Shown here piece by piece: positions 22,623 through 35,390 of a DNA stretch of 64,000 nt (positions are counted from its first letter, which is position 1; each line of letters starts with the position of its first letter). The notes under the pieces are model-generated. The model searched no databases and was not told where the DNA came from. It saw only the letters and a list, made by a program, of their open reading frames with translations. The DNA comes from Skeletonema tropicum (lineage: Eukaryota; Bacillariophyta; Thalassiosirophyceae; Thalassiosirales; Thalassiosiraceae). A program made the position numbers and the translations under genes. Location: positions 1,426,001 to 1,490,000 of the forward strand of contig CM074143.1 of assembly GCA_037178625.1 (NCBI GenBank). Reading direction: 5' to 3'.

Positions 22623-25600
22623 TCAAGGACTAGTCAAATCAAACACTTCTTTCTTTGGTGACATCTTCCTTGGAGTCTTCCTAGGAGAAGACCTGACTCC
22701 TTTGCTCGGAGTCTTCCTAGGAGAAGATGACCTGGCTCCTTTACTCGGAGTGTTACGCTGCCAAATACCCAAAGCCTTCTCCCGATGCATTTTCGCAATA
22801 TCTTTCACATCCATCGCATTTGCTCCAAACGAGTAGCTCACGTCCAACTTTCCTGGCAATTTCGGTTTAATCGCCTCTTCCTTGAAGCCAAACTCCGCCT
22901 TGGCGACCTCCTCGCACTGCTTGCTGCAGTGAATGTACTGGTATAAATTGTTTCTACTGAAATTAAGTTTTTCGAAGCGAGGCACATTTGTTCCGAGGAA
23001 TCTTATCTCACCAGCTGGCAAGCAATCGGGGCAATACGCGTGGGGGCAGGACTGACAGCGGTAAAGTAGCCCCCCAGCTCCAGCTGCGTTCTTTCCACAA
23101 GTGATACAGTGATGATGATTGCAACACTGAAAATCATCTGGATGGAGTCCACAGCATTCAGAATGAACTGACACTGGGCAACGAGGACATTCGATCAGCA
23201 ATCCTCCGTCACCACAAATCTGGCAAAAGTCCTGGTTGGCAAAGTTGTTGACCTTCTTCTTCTGCGGCACAATTTTAGACTTCTTCGTTTCCCTCCATAC
23301 AGATGGCTCACCTGACAGTAACTCATAATTATTCATAGCCAGTACGGGAACGCGGCTTTGACCCCATCCAGACCCATTAGATGCAACTTGTAAAAGACGG
23401 CTCTTTCTGTTCCTCTTCCCTTTGCCCATTTCATCCTCGTTTTCGCCTGTCTGCGCTTGCATCCACTCCGACTTGAGCTTATCCAACATCTTATTCTTCT
23501 TCTTGGAACCTTTCCCGCTAAGCTTTTGATCTTTCTCCTCCCGAAGCTTACGGAAATCTACACCGCAGAAATTTCTCGCATCAGTGAGCTCTTTATCCTG
23601 GTCATAATCACTGGCTTTCTTCAACGCTCCACCTTGCAACAAGCCTTCGGAAGATTCTTCGTTACGGGTGCGATCAGTAACTCGGGAAATATCGGAATCA
23701 CTAGGGAGGTCATTGTCAGATTTGAAGATGGCATTTGAGCCAAAAGTGAGTGACGCAAGCAATTCCGAGCTTGTCACTCCATCATCATCGTCGTCCATCG
23801 CTCCATTGCTAACACCTCTATTCACCATTTGATCAAGGTACAACTAAAACAATGACGGATAGCGGATGTGAGTAAATCCGAACATAATGTGTGCGGAAGG
23901 AAAAAATTCAATAATTTACTTACCTTCTTTTCGGCCCTTTCCACAATCCTCTCTTCTACAGTTCCAGCTGATATCAAGCGGTACACGTGTACAGTCTTCT
24001 TTTGGCCAATGCGATGAACACGTGCCATCGCTTGAAGGTCAGGCTGAGGATTCCAGTCAGAGTCAAAGAGACTGAAAGAAGGAGAGGAGTGAATGGGTGA
24101 GTTCAACATCCGAGAAACTAAAGCGATGATTAAAATTTCTTCACACTCACATGCATGTATCAGCTGTTTGCAGATTGATACCCAGCCCTCCACTTCGAGT
24201 AGACATGAGGAAGATGAAATCAGTGCTGCCAGGTGCGTTAAACTGGTTGATAATGTGATTCCTCTGAGCCCTTGGCGTTCCCCCATCAAAGCGGCAATAT
24301 TTCCATCCTCTCAAGATGCAATAATCCTCAAGGATGTTAAGCATCGAAGTGAATTGAGAGAAGATACAGGTACGATGTCCATTTTTGAAGAGGGACATGA
24401 GAATCTTGTCTAGCACGGCCAATTTGCCCGATGTTGCGACAAGTTCTTCCACGGTAGTATCATTCATGTTTGTTTCGGCAAAATCTGAAAAGAGGCAAAT
24501 CATAGTTAATAGTTCAAAATCTTGATGAGATGATATCTGTTGAAACAGAGTAGAATACGCAACACAATACAAACTTACCAAATAAATACGGATGAAGGCA
24601 AACCTTCCTCAATTGCATCACCAAATTACGAAGCATCGCCCCCTTACCCGCCAAGGCATCAGGATCTTCCTGCTCCATCATCTTAACAATCGAATCTACC
24701 TCATTCATAAGATACCCCTTATACCAAAAGATTTGCGACGACGACAACGGACAAAGAATCTTTGTCTCAATCTTCTTTGGCATGAGTTTCTCCACCTCAC
24801 CCTTGAGCCTACGAATCATAAACTTCTGCAACAACTTATTCGCCTTCAACAACATCTCTGGATCAATCCTATTATGAGTGATATCAAATGCATCCTCGAA
24901 TACTTTCGGAGTGGTAAAGTACTGAGGGTACAAAAAGTTCAATATGGCATATAATTCCACCAAATTGTTCTGCAACGGCGTTCCAGTCAAAATGACACGG
25001 GTCTGACAATGGATTTTACGCACCGCCTCGGAGATTTGCGATGTAAGGCTTTTAATAACATGTCCTTCGTCCAATACGCACAGGTTAAAGTAGGTATTGC
25101 GGATGAGACCGACAATTTGAGGATTCTTGGCCATTTCGTACGTGGTGACAACGATGTCGTAGTTCATAATGTCATGCAACATTGTATGTTTCTGTTGCTC
25201 ACGATCATTCGGGTCGGATGCATGAAACCGGAAACATTTAAGAGTGGGAGCATGCTTTTTAACCTCCGCACACCAACTGTACAACACACTTAAGGGACAA
25301 ATGACAAGGGACGGCCCATTAAAATTGGGAATATTTTCTTTCAAATGTGCAATGACAGAGATCGTCTGTAATGTCTTCCCCAGCCCCATCTCATCTCCCA
25401 GAACCCATGGCATGCCCTTTTGATGCATCTTGACCATCCAGTCCAATCCTACCATTTGATAATCGCGAAGAGTAGTTTGTACGGCATCCGGTTGAGTTCC
25501 TAGTACGGTGAGATGTTCGGGTTCCGCCGCTGCCACAGTTTGATTGCGCTTAAGGGCAGCTTTGACTTTCTCATCCACAAATGGCTCCAGCGCTGCGAAA

Positions 25601-26248
25601 TTGCGAGTCATGTAATTGAACCGTTTGGATTCATCCTTGGCAATTCGCTCTTTGATGATATTGTTGTGTTCCCCCCTTTGTTTAACATAATCAGGGATCT
25701 TACGTGGAGCACGGGGTTTTTGGTCATTGTTGTATGATGTAGTGGCGATCTTTTTTTGTTTGGGTGCATCTGCTTCGAAGGCTCCTGATACGTATCGGTC
25801 TCCTTTAACCACGTAATTGTTAGCCTATCATGTAGAGGAGGAACACAAATTAGGTGAGATATTCGATATTCGAGTACATGGAACATGTTTGAAGTTATCA
25901 ATACAACGTGTGCACCAAACATCAAAGGCAGCACTTTGATGAACTCAAAGCACCCAATACACAGCTATAATAAGTCTACAATTATCAAGGATCATGACTC
26001 ACCGTTTTCACCACATGCCCATCAATAATCATCGTAGTACTCGTCCTCTTCCGTCCAGTCCGCCTGGGCGAATCTTTTCGGTCGTTGTCATTTTTGATGG
26101 CAGCAGCTGCTGCAGCAGGAGGCGGTGGCGCAGCGATGACATCCCCATCGTCCTTTTTTTCCTCGTGAGAATCACTGAAGTAATTCATTACGGAACCTGC
26201 GGCGAATTCCATGGCGTTTGTGGCTCTGCTGAGTTGGTTATGTAGCAT
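22623..26248 (-). CDS. Snf2-family chromatin remodelling ATPase with C-terminal PHD finger
   Basis: Five exons: complement(join(22623..23843,23924..24071,24151..24484,24579..25824,26003..26248)); all junctions are GT-AG and the total (3195 bases, 1064 residues) keeps frame. The DEAD-like half holds D-E-M-G-L-G-K-T (Walker A, about residue 228), T-G-T-P-L-Q-N-N and a D-E-G-H box where ISWI/CHD enzymes usually have DEAH. The C-terminal helicase half has [24 protein letters not shown] and H-R-I-G-Q. Instead of a HAND-SANT-SLIDE tail, residues about 860-960 form PHD-type zinc fingers ([16 protein letters not shown] ... H-S-E-C). S/T-P-x-K repeats (T-P-S-K-G) close the protein. Nuclear; should slide or evict nucleosomes and read histone tails. 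Start at 26248 is the first ATG of the frame; an upstream coding exon is possible. Confidence 0.85.
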
Positions 26249-27485
26249 TGCCGTCGGCCAAAGTGCATGTACCTACCATCAATGATGTGGTGTTTGGCGG
26301 GGCGGGAGGGAGCACGACGGTTCACGGCTCTTTTGGAAAATTCCAATTTTTCTAGAATTGTGACAAAATAGCTATGACGGACTTTCATATTCCTCTATTC
26401 TTTATGTGTCTAAATACTATAACGTGATATAAAAAGGCGACAATTGAAGAGAGACGTTAACAGTCAAATCACAAGGGTGTGAACCGTTGTGGGAGTTCGA
26501 ATTCGAAGTGCCGAGGCGAAGCAAGGGTCATTCAAAGCAAGCAAAGCTTGGATTTCAGATTTCAGCCAGAATGAAAGGGATTCGTGGGTCTCCGTGGGCT
26601 TCTTTTGGTCATGAGAGGCTACATACTTATCTATGTACAATGTTGCTATGTGATAAGAAAACTTCAACTGCATGCTTTCGATGTTGTGCCAGGGTAAACA
26701 TTACATCCTTAAACAGAGTCTAGAACTCAACACATACTTGTCGGGGGGGGAGCAACGCAAAGAGGTGATAGATGCCACAATCAAAATACTGTATTTGTAT
26801 TTGTAACACTGTTACAACACTAACCTTCAAAGAGATCAACGAAGACACGAACTAGGATCTCTAGGCAAGAGACAACATATCATTCTTATGAAAAACATAC
26901 TATGAATTTGCGCGCTTGTAGAGAAAGTGGACCAACGTACGACACATCCACGAATTGACTGAGAGGAAAGGCTAGAGAAGGCTAAAAAAGACTGCAAAAT
27001 CAGGATCAGGCCAGCGCAGCATGACAAGACCATTCGATTCTGTGACAGATCAAGGGCCTGAAAGCGAGTTGGAGACAAAAAGGACGTCATATTTAACCGA
27101 GCAAAATATGAAGCTGCTTATGATTGCAGTAGGGTTGAACTAATAACCAGGGAGGAGAGGATGGAACTGGACACATACAATACATATGTTGTTGGATTGA
27201 TATGAAGTTGCAGCCCAAAAAAAGGTACATATGAAGGAGACGAACAAATTAAATGATACATCTGAAAGAGAGATAACATGCGTCAAGCATATATGCGACC
27301 AATTGTCATAGTGGAAGAGAAAGTATCTACGAAGTAAAAGCGCAACAGATGGAAAGAAAAGAGATAAGTAGACCGACATCTGATGAGCAAGAAGTAGAAG
27401 TCAAGGGTGAGATTAAGACATCTTCACGAAGCGCTGCTGCGTATGGAAAGCACCGGCGTATGAAGAACGAGGCATGTATTGATTT
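26249..27485. other. Intergenic region without a supported gene
   Basis: About 1.2 kb upstream of the Snf2 gene. Short frames only; no domain, RNA gene or element ends recognised. The segmental duplication begins at its right edge. Confidence 0.4.
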
Positions 27486-28340
27486 TACATTTGATGCCTT
27501 GAAAATGTGATGAATTTGAACGTCAACTTCTCAACCTTGTCACTCGGTACTCGACTTGTCCGCTCAACCAACGTGAAGAGCCCAAGAGAGATCAATCATG
27601 GCGACGACCGAAGGCATCAAGCGCTCTTACAGCCTTTCGCAATCATGCCGACAGAAACCTCTCACAACCATTCACTCAATCATGCCAACAGACAGCAATC
27701 ATGAGGAGCTCTCATAAGGACCCGGGATCTTCATCCTGCGGGATTACTTTGATCATTCAAACCCAGTCTGCGCAACTGTGTGACGTCCCCCGTCCATACT
27801 GATGTCAACAGCGATAGATTCTTGTTGACATGTCTTGATTACTTCGCTTCGTGTCTTCTTTCTAACAACACATCTTCCTGCCCAATTTGACATGATCGTA
27901 ATTCCTACTTCCTATTGTGACTCAAGATCAAGAGGAATTCAACGAGTACACTCTAAGTCTAAGCACACACTCTTCACATACAGGCATACTGCATCAACAC
28001 GGCTTGCTTCTTGGATTCCACCTGCATCGCCTTTGAAGAGGAGACGAGATCAACCGCTTATTTGCAGCAGTACATATGAGAGGAGAAAGAGAAAGAGTAT
28101 GCCAGATATATACAGCTCATCAATCAGCTCGTCGGAAAATGTAAGATCACCGGTACTGCAACGACATCTTCAGTACCGCGAAGAAGATTTTGGTAAAGCA
28201 GTTGAAGGATTGGAGGGAGAAGAAATTAGAGGCTTCTGCTGATAAGAGTACAAAACCAAAACGCAGTCCATCCAAATCCAAGAGATCATCTGCAACTGCA
28301 AAGATTGACACTAGAGCTAGAGTGTTTAGGTAACCCTGTG
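27486..28340 (+). pseudogene. Duplicated segment A, possible decayed plus-strand gene
   Basis: This stretch is repeated at 42407-42927 plus 43607-44000. Weak coding signal remains on the plus strand (R-S-T-N-V-K-S-P-R-E-I-N-H-G-D-D; later a Lys-rich end finishing T-R-A-R-V-F-R-stop at about 28332), but frames are broken by short indels relative to the other copy. A 135-codon frame at 27835-28242 is the longest. It would end convergently with the HA gene next to it. No family recognised. Confidence 0.3.
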
Positions 28341-28391
28341 ACTTGGACTTGGTTCACTTTGAGTTTCTCTGATACAATTGATGCTTTAGCT

Positions 28392-30194
28392 TTAGGGTAG
28401 CCAGACCCAGACTCGAGAGGGCTTTCTCTTGCCGCTTACTTTTTTACTAGGGCGGCCACTGCCACGCCCACTACCACTTCCAATTTTGAACTTGAATCCA
28501 ATTTCATCAAGTCTGCGAAACCTCGTCAAAAAATGCTCAGCATGGTCTCGACTCAGTTTTCCTGAGTGGAAGTCCTTGTATTTCTTGCGTTGCGATGTCA
28601 CCCATCGTCCTAATGACTTATAAACTCCGTCTGACTTGACAGGTACATCACAATTCCCATGGATTGATTTGTATCGGAGTAACTCGGCAAAGCGATTGTC
28701 CCATTCTTGGGTGTTGCGACAAGAGATGAATACACCTGATACAAAGCTATTTGTGCCTGGGAGAAGCTTGAAGACCAATGTTTGTTAAAAGTTCCATTTT
28801 CTCGTCAACATTCATTCCAGAACTGGGAACAGCTGCGTTTGCTTCACCCTGCGCCTGTGCATCTAGGCATTGACGCATGAAGGAACGTTGGCGTGAGACC
28901 CATCGCCCAAGAGATGGGTTTGGGGGGAATCTCTGGGGCACGTTGCAGTGACCATTCACTCTTGTGTATGCTGTAGTGGATCAATGTGAAGCAATAACCT
29001 CTATGCTGTCAGCAAAAAATGAAGCACAACAAACACAATAGGCAGACAACCAACCAAACACTCACCACGCAGTTCGTCAAACTTGTTCCTCCAGGCGCAC
29101 ACACTTTTGTTCGTCTCCCTTTTCTCGCTTGATTGATGTGGCATCATCAATTTGCTTTCGCTGCTTGAGCTAGAGTCTAAGATATAAGCTGCTGTCGAAG
29201 ATAAAGGGTCACCCTTTAGATCCAAGGATGCAGCGTCAGCCACATCCAGCATATCAATGGCCATTATTTCACCATCTTCTTGTTTCAATCTCTCAGGTGT
29301 AACAAGATTTGTGCTTGATTCTTTCACTGCCAGTGTTACAGGTTCCGGCGTAAAGCATCCTAATGGGTCCAAAATCGAAGAAAAGCCCATCTGATCTCCT
29401 TCAAGATCAAGAAAGGAGCAAGTCGCTTTCTTAGGTTTTGTTGGCTCGTCAGATGGCTCGTCGAAGATAAATGCTGACGGACTAAGAGTGGCAGGATCAA
29501 GGATGTCTTCTTCAAAAACAGGATTATTTAGGAAATGCCTGCGGTTGATAACAGTCGAGCTGTCTTCAACTTCTAGGGATACAGAAGGAAGCAGAGAGGG
29601 CTGTTTCGCCTCTTCCTCATTGGTAAAGATGTCAGAAGAGCATCCAGATACAAGAGAGGCAAAGCTTGCGGACTTCGAGATCGAGAATGTCCCTGTCACA
29701 TCTGGATCTTGATCAACATCGTTAGTGAGCCATCCAAAAATACCGCCAGAACCAGAAAGATCGTCTTGCTTGGTATTCGATTCAAAGTCGGCATCGCTTT
29801 TCATTGGTGGGCTAAGCTCAAATTGTGGAGTAGGAGTAGCCACGCCAGCAGCAGCAGCAGCAGCTTCAAATCTTTTCAACTTGGGCTTGAGGGCAGGAGC
29901 AGGAGCAGGAGGCCCTTGCTTGTCGACATCGATGCATCCAGAGCCAGAGCGTTCCCTCTTATGAAGGACGGAGACGATGGGGCGTTGCCTTGAACTTGAA
30001 GTATACAATCTACGCAACTGCATATATTTGGCGTTTATGCCAACATGTTCAAGTGTTGACGGCTCTTGCTCTTGCTGATTCATCATAGTATCTTTGTTAG
30101 TGCTCGAGAAGGTTGACAAAGAAGATAGCTGGAGGCTGGGAGATTGTTTCTGCAGTGTCAAGCAAGATCTGTGACATAGAGCATAGAGATGCAA
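28392..30194 (-). pseudogene. Helicase-associated (HA) domain gene, copy A, frameshifted
   Basis: Exon 1 complement(29066..30194) and exon 2 beginning at 28970 flank a 95-base intron, as in the other copies. Exon 1 codes a Ser/Asp/Glu-rich region (F-G-W-L-T-N-D-V-D-Q-D is a landmark) ending C-A-W-R-N-K-F-D-E-L-R, the start of HA domain 1, which exon 2 completes (N-G-H-C-N-V-P ... L-G-R-W-V-S-R-Q-R). Relative to the 44-kb copy, 8 bases are missing near 28757, so translation stops at 28747 after domain 1. The second HA domain (W-D-N-R-F-A-E-L-L ... G-R-W-V-T-S-Q-R-K) survives out of frame at 28392-28778. A 450-residue truncated product is still possible. HA domains are duplicated in diatoms and may bind nucleic acid. 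Confidence 0.7.
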
Positions 30195-31771
30195 AATGCA
30201 ATTACAATAACTGAAGCAGACGTATTAATGTTTCAGTCTGGAAGAAGGATAATTGTAAATCCAAATCCAAGGATGACATGCATTCAGTTTCAGTTTCAGT
30301 GAAACCAATAACGTGTGTTGAATTGTCTTGATAGTCGACAAAAATTATGTTTGAAGATTTGCTCAGCAGCCTGCTGACAGCAGGCCAAAGATATTTTCTT
30401 CGCAAAAGATATGTTTACACAGAGTATTTTCTGACATACCGTCGGTGTGAAGTTTGAGATGTGTGAGGCACATACAACAAAAATGGACAGGCGAGGATAC
30501 GGGATGTGTTTTTGGTACATACTGTGTTCCCGGTGAGAATGGAGAGACTATTAGGCCTGTGATACCTGTGATATGAAATCAAAAATTTATCCGTACCTTT
30601 GTATGTGCGTTCGTTATCACTTAGCGTAGATAATGTCGCCTCTTGAGGGCCCACCAGACGTACTTTAAAATTTCTGTTACATAGCTAATAAAAGGATACT
30701 ACTTACTAACCTATACCTATCAATGGTACTTTACTATGTTCACCGTTGAGAATTGAAACTATCAGGCCTGTGATATGTTCAGATACACAACTCAAAAATT
30801 TATCCGTATCGAAAGACCTTTGTCCCGCCTGCAACTGCAAGAAGGAACTTATATACCTGCGAGGTCAACGCTCCATCCACTCTTGAGACAGGGAAATGAA
30901 CAACACGCGTCCGCCTCCTACATGAAAAACAAGTGTGAACAGACACAAGTGTGAACCGACACAAGTGTGAACCGACACAAGTTGAACTGGTTCAGCACAC
31001 GTTTGAGATGTGTGAGGCACATACAGCAAAAATGGATATGGGGAGGATGCGGGATGTGTTTTTGGTACAAACTGTGTTACCTGGTGAGAATCTGTGAGAA
31101 CGAATACGAATAGAGACTATTTAGAGGCCTGTGAAACCGGGTGTGAAGTTTGAGACGTGTGGTGGCACATACAACAAAAATCAAAAATGGATAGGCGAGG
31201 ATACGGGATGTGTTTTTGGTAGGAGTATATTATCTTCAAACTGTGTTACCTTCGAGTCTCCCCCGTGCCAAATCCTGGCTGTTTGAGGTGTCGCAGCTCG
31301 GAGTGCGATCTGGGAAAAAAGACCATTACTTGGTTTGGAATTTCATATCACTGCCTCTTTGCTAATTCCGGGGTGATGGAAAAACTGTTGGTTATTTGCT
31401 TAATTACACTCGAAGGGTAGTAACTTGTGACATTGCTCTAGATAATTGTAGATAATTTCGCCCCTGGAGGGCCAACCATGACGTACTTTAAGATTTCCGT
31501 TAATTTGTGTTACCCGGTGAGAATAGAGAGACTATTAGGCCTGTGATACCTAACCTGTGATATGAAATCAAATATTTTATCTTGTTGTGACGGACGGACG
31601 ATAATGGAGGGCGCAGATCTCGATCGTTCCTCTCATTCGATCTTTTGGGATCGGCATGCAACCTCCCATGTCGATTGGCACGCCTAGACGTTTGGGTTTA
31701 GCTGTTAGTTTGTAGAAAATAATCGAATAATCGATGCTCTACGTAAGTCCAGTACTGAAAGTACTTGATAG
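30195..31771. repeat. Dispersed non-coding repeats upstream of HA copy A
   Basis: A phrase close to TGTGTTACCCGGTGAGAAT followed by ACTATTAGGCCTGTGATA recurs with variation at about 30525, 30735, 31070 and 31508 here, and at about 36025 and 39840. Tandem 16-17-base units of the form ACACAAGTGTGAACCG occupy about 30935-30990 and recur at 40012-40075. The block about 30760-30990 is duplicated, inverted relative to the HA gene context, at 39840-40080. No gene is supported. Confidence 0.6.
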
Positions 31772-33780
31772 CTATAAAACAGGTGGTCTGGACCCGCCAC
31801 GATGAGTTCCGCCACGATTTCCGCCACGATTCTTAAAAAGATATTCCTTACTATTATGGTATAGAGACTTTCCCATTCCGCCACACCCGCCATTGCATTG
31901 ACTCTTTTGCAAAATATTCCCGCCAAAAATCCGTGCGAGAGTTGATTTGAGCAGATTGAGGCCGGTCAAAATCACAAAATAACGACCATGATGGCCACAT
32001 CTCCCCCTATGCCCCCTCCGCCACCGATGGTCTCATTAGCCCATACTGCCACCGGTAGCCTCATCTAGTCCGTTTCTACCGACGGCGATTGCGGAATAAA
32101 TTCTCTCGTGCGTCTATCGTATCAGGTAGCACCTTGACATATCTTGTGTCCGTTTGTGAAAATAACGCTCTACACGGCTGCACGACAACATCTTTATTGA
32201 CTCTGTGCTCCTCTACAATGATACATACCAACAATATTGACGATGCAATAATATTATGCGAGGGGACGGCGTCATATTCGGTCGGGGGCGGTAACGCTCT
32301 CACCAATTATTACTTATAAACGGCGTGATTCTTTAAAATCGGCACAATTCACGTAGTGATGGGAGGGGGGATTATATGACAGCAGGGCAGAGGACAGTCG
32401 AAAGTTGCTTGATGGTCTCGGTTGCTATTTTTCATTGATATGTTTGGTAGTAAATCTGGCTCAGATTAGTCGTTTGAATGCGTCAGCTTCGTCACTGCAC
32501 ATGACTTCGTAGCATTCCGACACAATTGAAATCATCACTGTGGGATGAGCGTGAGAGGCAACACATCGGAGCAACCACTGCTAGCAGCCACCAAATGTAA
32601 GGCTGATGCAACAACTCCTGAAGCGCTCAATTCGCAATGCTGGTCGGGGACGCTCTTTCATCGCACGACTACTGATCGTTGTCGTGCGAAGAAAGAGAAA
32701 GAGTCAGTGTGAGGTAAGGGGGAGATAGCAACCAGAAGTATTGAGAGAGCAAAGGAGGGTATTTTCGATGATTAACAAACTTGCAAGCACTATGCGATGA
32801 AGCGCAACGGCGGCAATTCAACAGGCGGGGAAATTGATGCTATTCACTTCATGGCGAGACATGAAGACAACAGTCAAGGTTGATTTTTCAGCTAAAGGGG
32901 TATTGGGAATCACGGTATGATGCATCATAGATAAGTTGCCCTTCCTGAGCTGGAATCATAGATAACTCTGCCTCCTATTGATAAAAATGATACAAGTTCG
33001 ACATTTCTTGGTTGTCAAATGTATTTCAATCGTTCAGCTGAGGAAGCAAGCTAGGTACTTGTACCTTGACGCCTCTTCAGTAAGCCAAAATATTTGCTAA
33101 ACCTTAAATCATGTCTGTGGCTCTATATTTCATCGGAAAAGATGGTCATGTGACGCAGATGGAAGGGAATCCGTCTCCAGATGTATGGATAACTTCTGCT
33201 GCTATGACTTGTCTCACAAACCATATGAACAAGAAGAAGTATGTTTACGATAGGACTATACTCTCAACGTAGTCTAGGTACTTTAACTCATCTATGTCAC
33301 TTCTTCTTTCGTCATCTCTGGCAAGGCATAACCATAATGTGAAGTATTTAGCCATCAGAGTTAGTAATTCAGTAGAATACAGTAGACTTGATTGAAAAGC
33401 TCAGTAACTTACAATGCGAACAATATACGAGCTACGATTCCGAGCGATCTGACTGTTTGATGTTGAGACAAATTGATTACAATCACAGAACTTTGGATAA
33501 TAATGGTAGATAAAACTCACATTTTAAGTTCATCTGGTAGTGGCCTTGCACCCACTTCATTCCGGCAATGATACATAACATCAACTGTCCGACAAAACAA
33601 GCGCTCGAGTAAGAATGAAAAAAAAAACATTGGTGCTTCGAACAAATTCATTTGACTTCCCATCCTCCTTTCGGAGCATGGGTGCCAGACATCACATTGT
33701 GAGGCAGTTTCTATTCATATCTTCTCTCACACACCTCAATGACTTCCTTCCTCCTCATCCACCAGACATTCGCATCAAAG

Positions 33781-34045
33781 TTGGGCCAATTTCTATACAG
33801 CCAGCTTCCTCGGCTGTTGGGCCAATTTCTATACAGCCAGCTTCCTCGGCTGTTGGGCCAATTTCTATACAGCCGGCTTCCTCGGCTGTTGGGCCAATTT
33901 ATATACAGCCGGCTTCCTCGGCTGTTGGGCCAATTGATATACAGCCAGCATTCCTCAGCTGTGATAGGCCAATTTGATTATACCGCCGGCTTTCCCTCGG
34001 CGGTGGGCCAATTTGCAATTCCGCCAGCTTTGCCTCGGCTGAATT
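33781..34045. repeat. 36-bp minisatellite, about seven units
   Basis: Unit GGGCCAATTTCTATACAGCC plus AGCTTCCTCGGCTGTT. The first four units are almost identical; the last three diverge by substitutions and small insertions. The unit is a multiple of three, so a fortuitous frame reads a 12-residue repeat; the palindromic pair GCCGGC/AGCC around it makes each unit partly self-complementary. Lies within the hAT-like element. Confidence 0.85.
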
Positions 34046-34139
34046 AATCGATATCATCCATTCATCCAAACCGAAGAGGATCATAAATCACTGTAGGAAG
34101 AGTCTGTCGCGTTGGTTTTATTTGATGTGGACGCCAAAA

Positions 34140-35390
34140 CTAGATCACCCACTCCTAGAGTCGCTTTCCTCTCAATAATGGCTCTGCCATCAATGATTCT
34201 TCTCCAAGAAGGTGAAGTTAATCTGTGTGTATGATTGTTTCGGCAGAGACAAACAGCAAGAATTCATGAGTAATGACTTTGGAATCTGATGAAACAAGCA
34301 CAGAAAATTATTCACCTGGATGTTCTTGGCCCAGCCATGCTGAGGGGGATTCAAATCTACAGTCTCTCGATGCAGGCGGAAATGATGACATTGAAGGCAC
34401 ACCAGTAGTAATTCTTGAGAATGTGATGAGCATGAGGAGCAGCCGAGATGATACGAAGTTAGAGGAAGCCACTCATTACAGAAAGAAGAGCAGTCAAACA
34501 GGATTAAGCCATGGAATAGCTTGCCCCCAAGACTGCCACCCTTTCCTCCTGAATACTGTCCACTATCCATCACCGAGCAGCCGAGATGATACGAAGTTAG
34601 AGAACGCCACTCATCACTCATTACAGAAAGACAAGCAGTCAAACAGGATTAAGCCATGGAATAGCTTGCCCCCAAGACTGCCACCCTTTCCTCCCATCAC
34701 CGAGCAGCCGAGTTGATACGAAGTTAGAGGAAGCCACTCATTACAGGAAGAAAAGCAGTCAAACAGGATTAAGCCATGGAATAGCTTGCCCCCAAGACTG
34801 CCACCCTTTCCTCCTGAATACTGTCCAGTATCCATCGCCCCACGGAAATCTTAAACCCACGGAAATCTTAAATAATATCAATAATTTCTTCAGAGAACCT
34901 CATCGGTAGAGACGCCAAAACTTTATCAACCACTCCTAGAGTCGCTTTCCTCTCAATAATGGCTCTGCCATCAATGATTCTACTCCAAGACGAGGTGCAG
35001 TTAATCTGTGTGTATGATTGTTTCGGCAGAGACAAACAGCAAGAATTCATGAGTAATGACTTTGGAATCTGATGAAACAAGCACAGAAAATTATTCACCT
35101 GGATGTTCTTGGCCCAACCATGCTCAGGGGGATTCAAATCTACAGTCTCTCGATGCAGGCGGGAATGATGACATTGAAGGCACACCGGCAGTAATTCTTG
35201 AGAATGTGATGAACATGAGGAGCAGCCGAGATGATACGAAGTTAGAGGGAGCCACTCATTACAGAAAGAAGAGCAGTCAAACAGGATTAAGCCATGGAAT
35301 AGCATGCCCCCAAACCTGCCACCCTTTCCTCCTGAATACTGTCATCTATCCTTCGCCCCACGGAAATCTTAAATAATATCAATAATTTCG
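34140..35390. repeat. Large direct duplication with internal 120-bp units
   Basis: About 34145-34560 and 34930-35345 are direct copies (beginning CACTCCTAGAGTCGCTTTCC), differing by few substitutions. Between them the end module (AGCAGCCGAGATGATACGAAG through GACTGCCACCCTTTCCTCC) is repeated again at about 34580 and 34700. Open frames across it are products of the repetition; none looks like a known protein. Confidence 0.75.

Noticed and set aside
26188..26388. Upstream exon for the Snf2 gene (K-H-H-I-I-D-G-R ...)
   Set aside because: The donor-like GTAGGT there cannot be joined to the first Snf2 exon in frame using the visible acceptors, so the ATG at 26248 is preferred.
33781..34045. Regular short repeats resembling a CRISPR array
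   Set aside because: Units are contiguous 36-mers with no unique spacers, no cas genes, and the genome is eukaryotic.
34273..35305. Open frames of 100-150 codons on both strands
   Set aside because: They exist because repeated DNA in the hAT-like element keeps the same frame open; no protein-like features.
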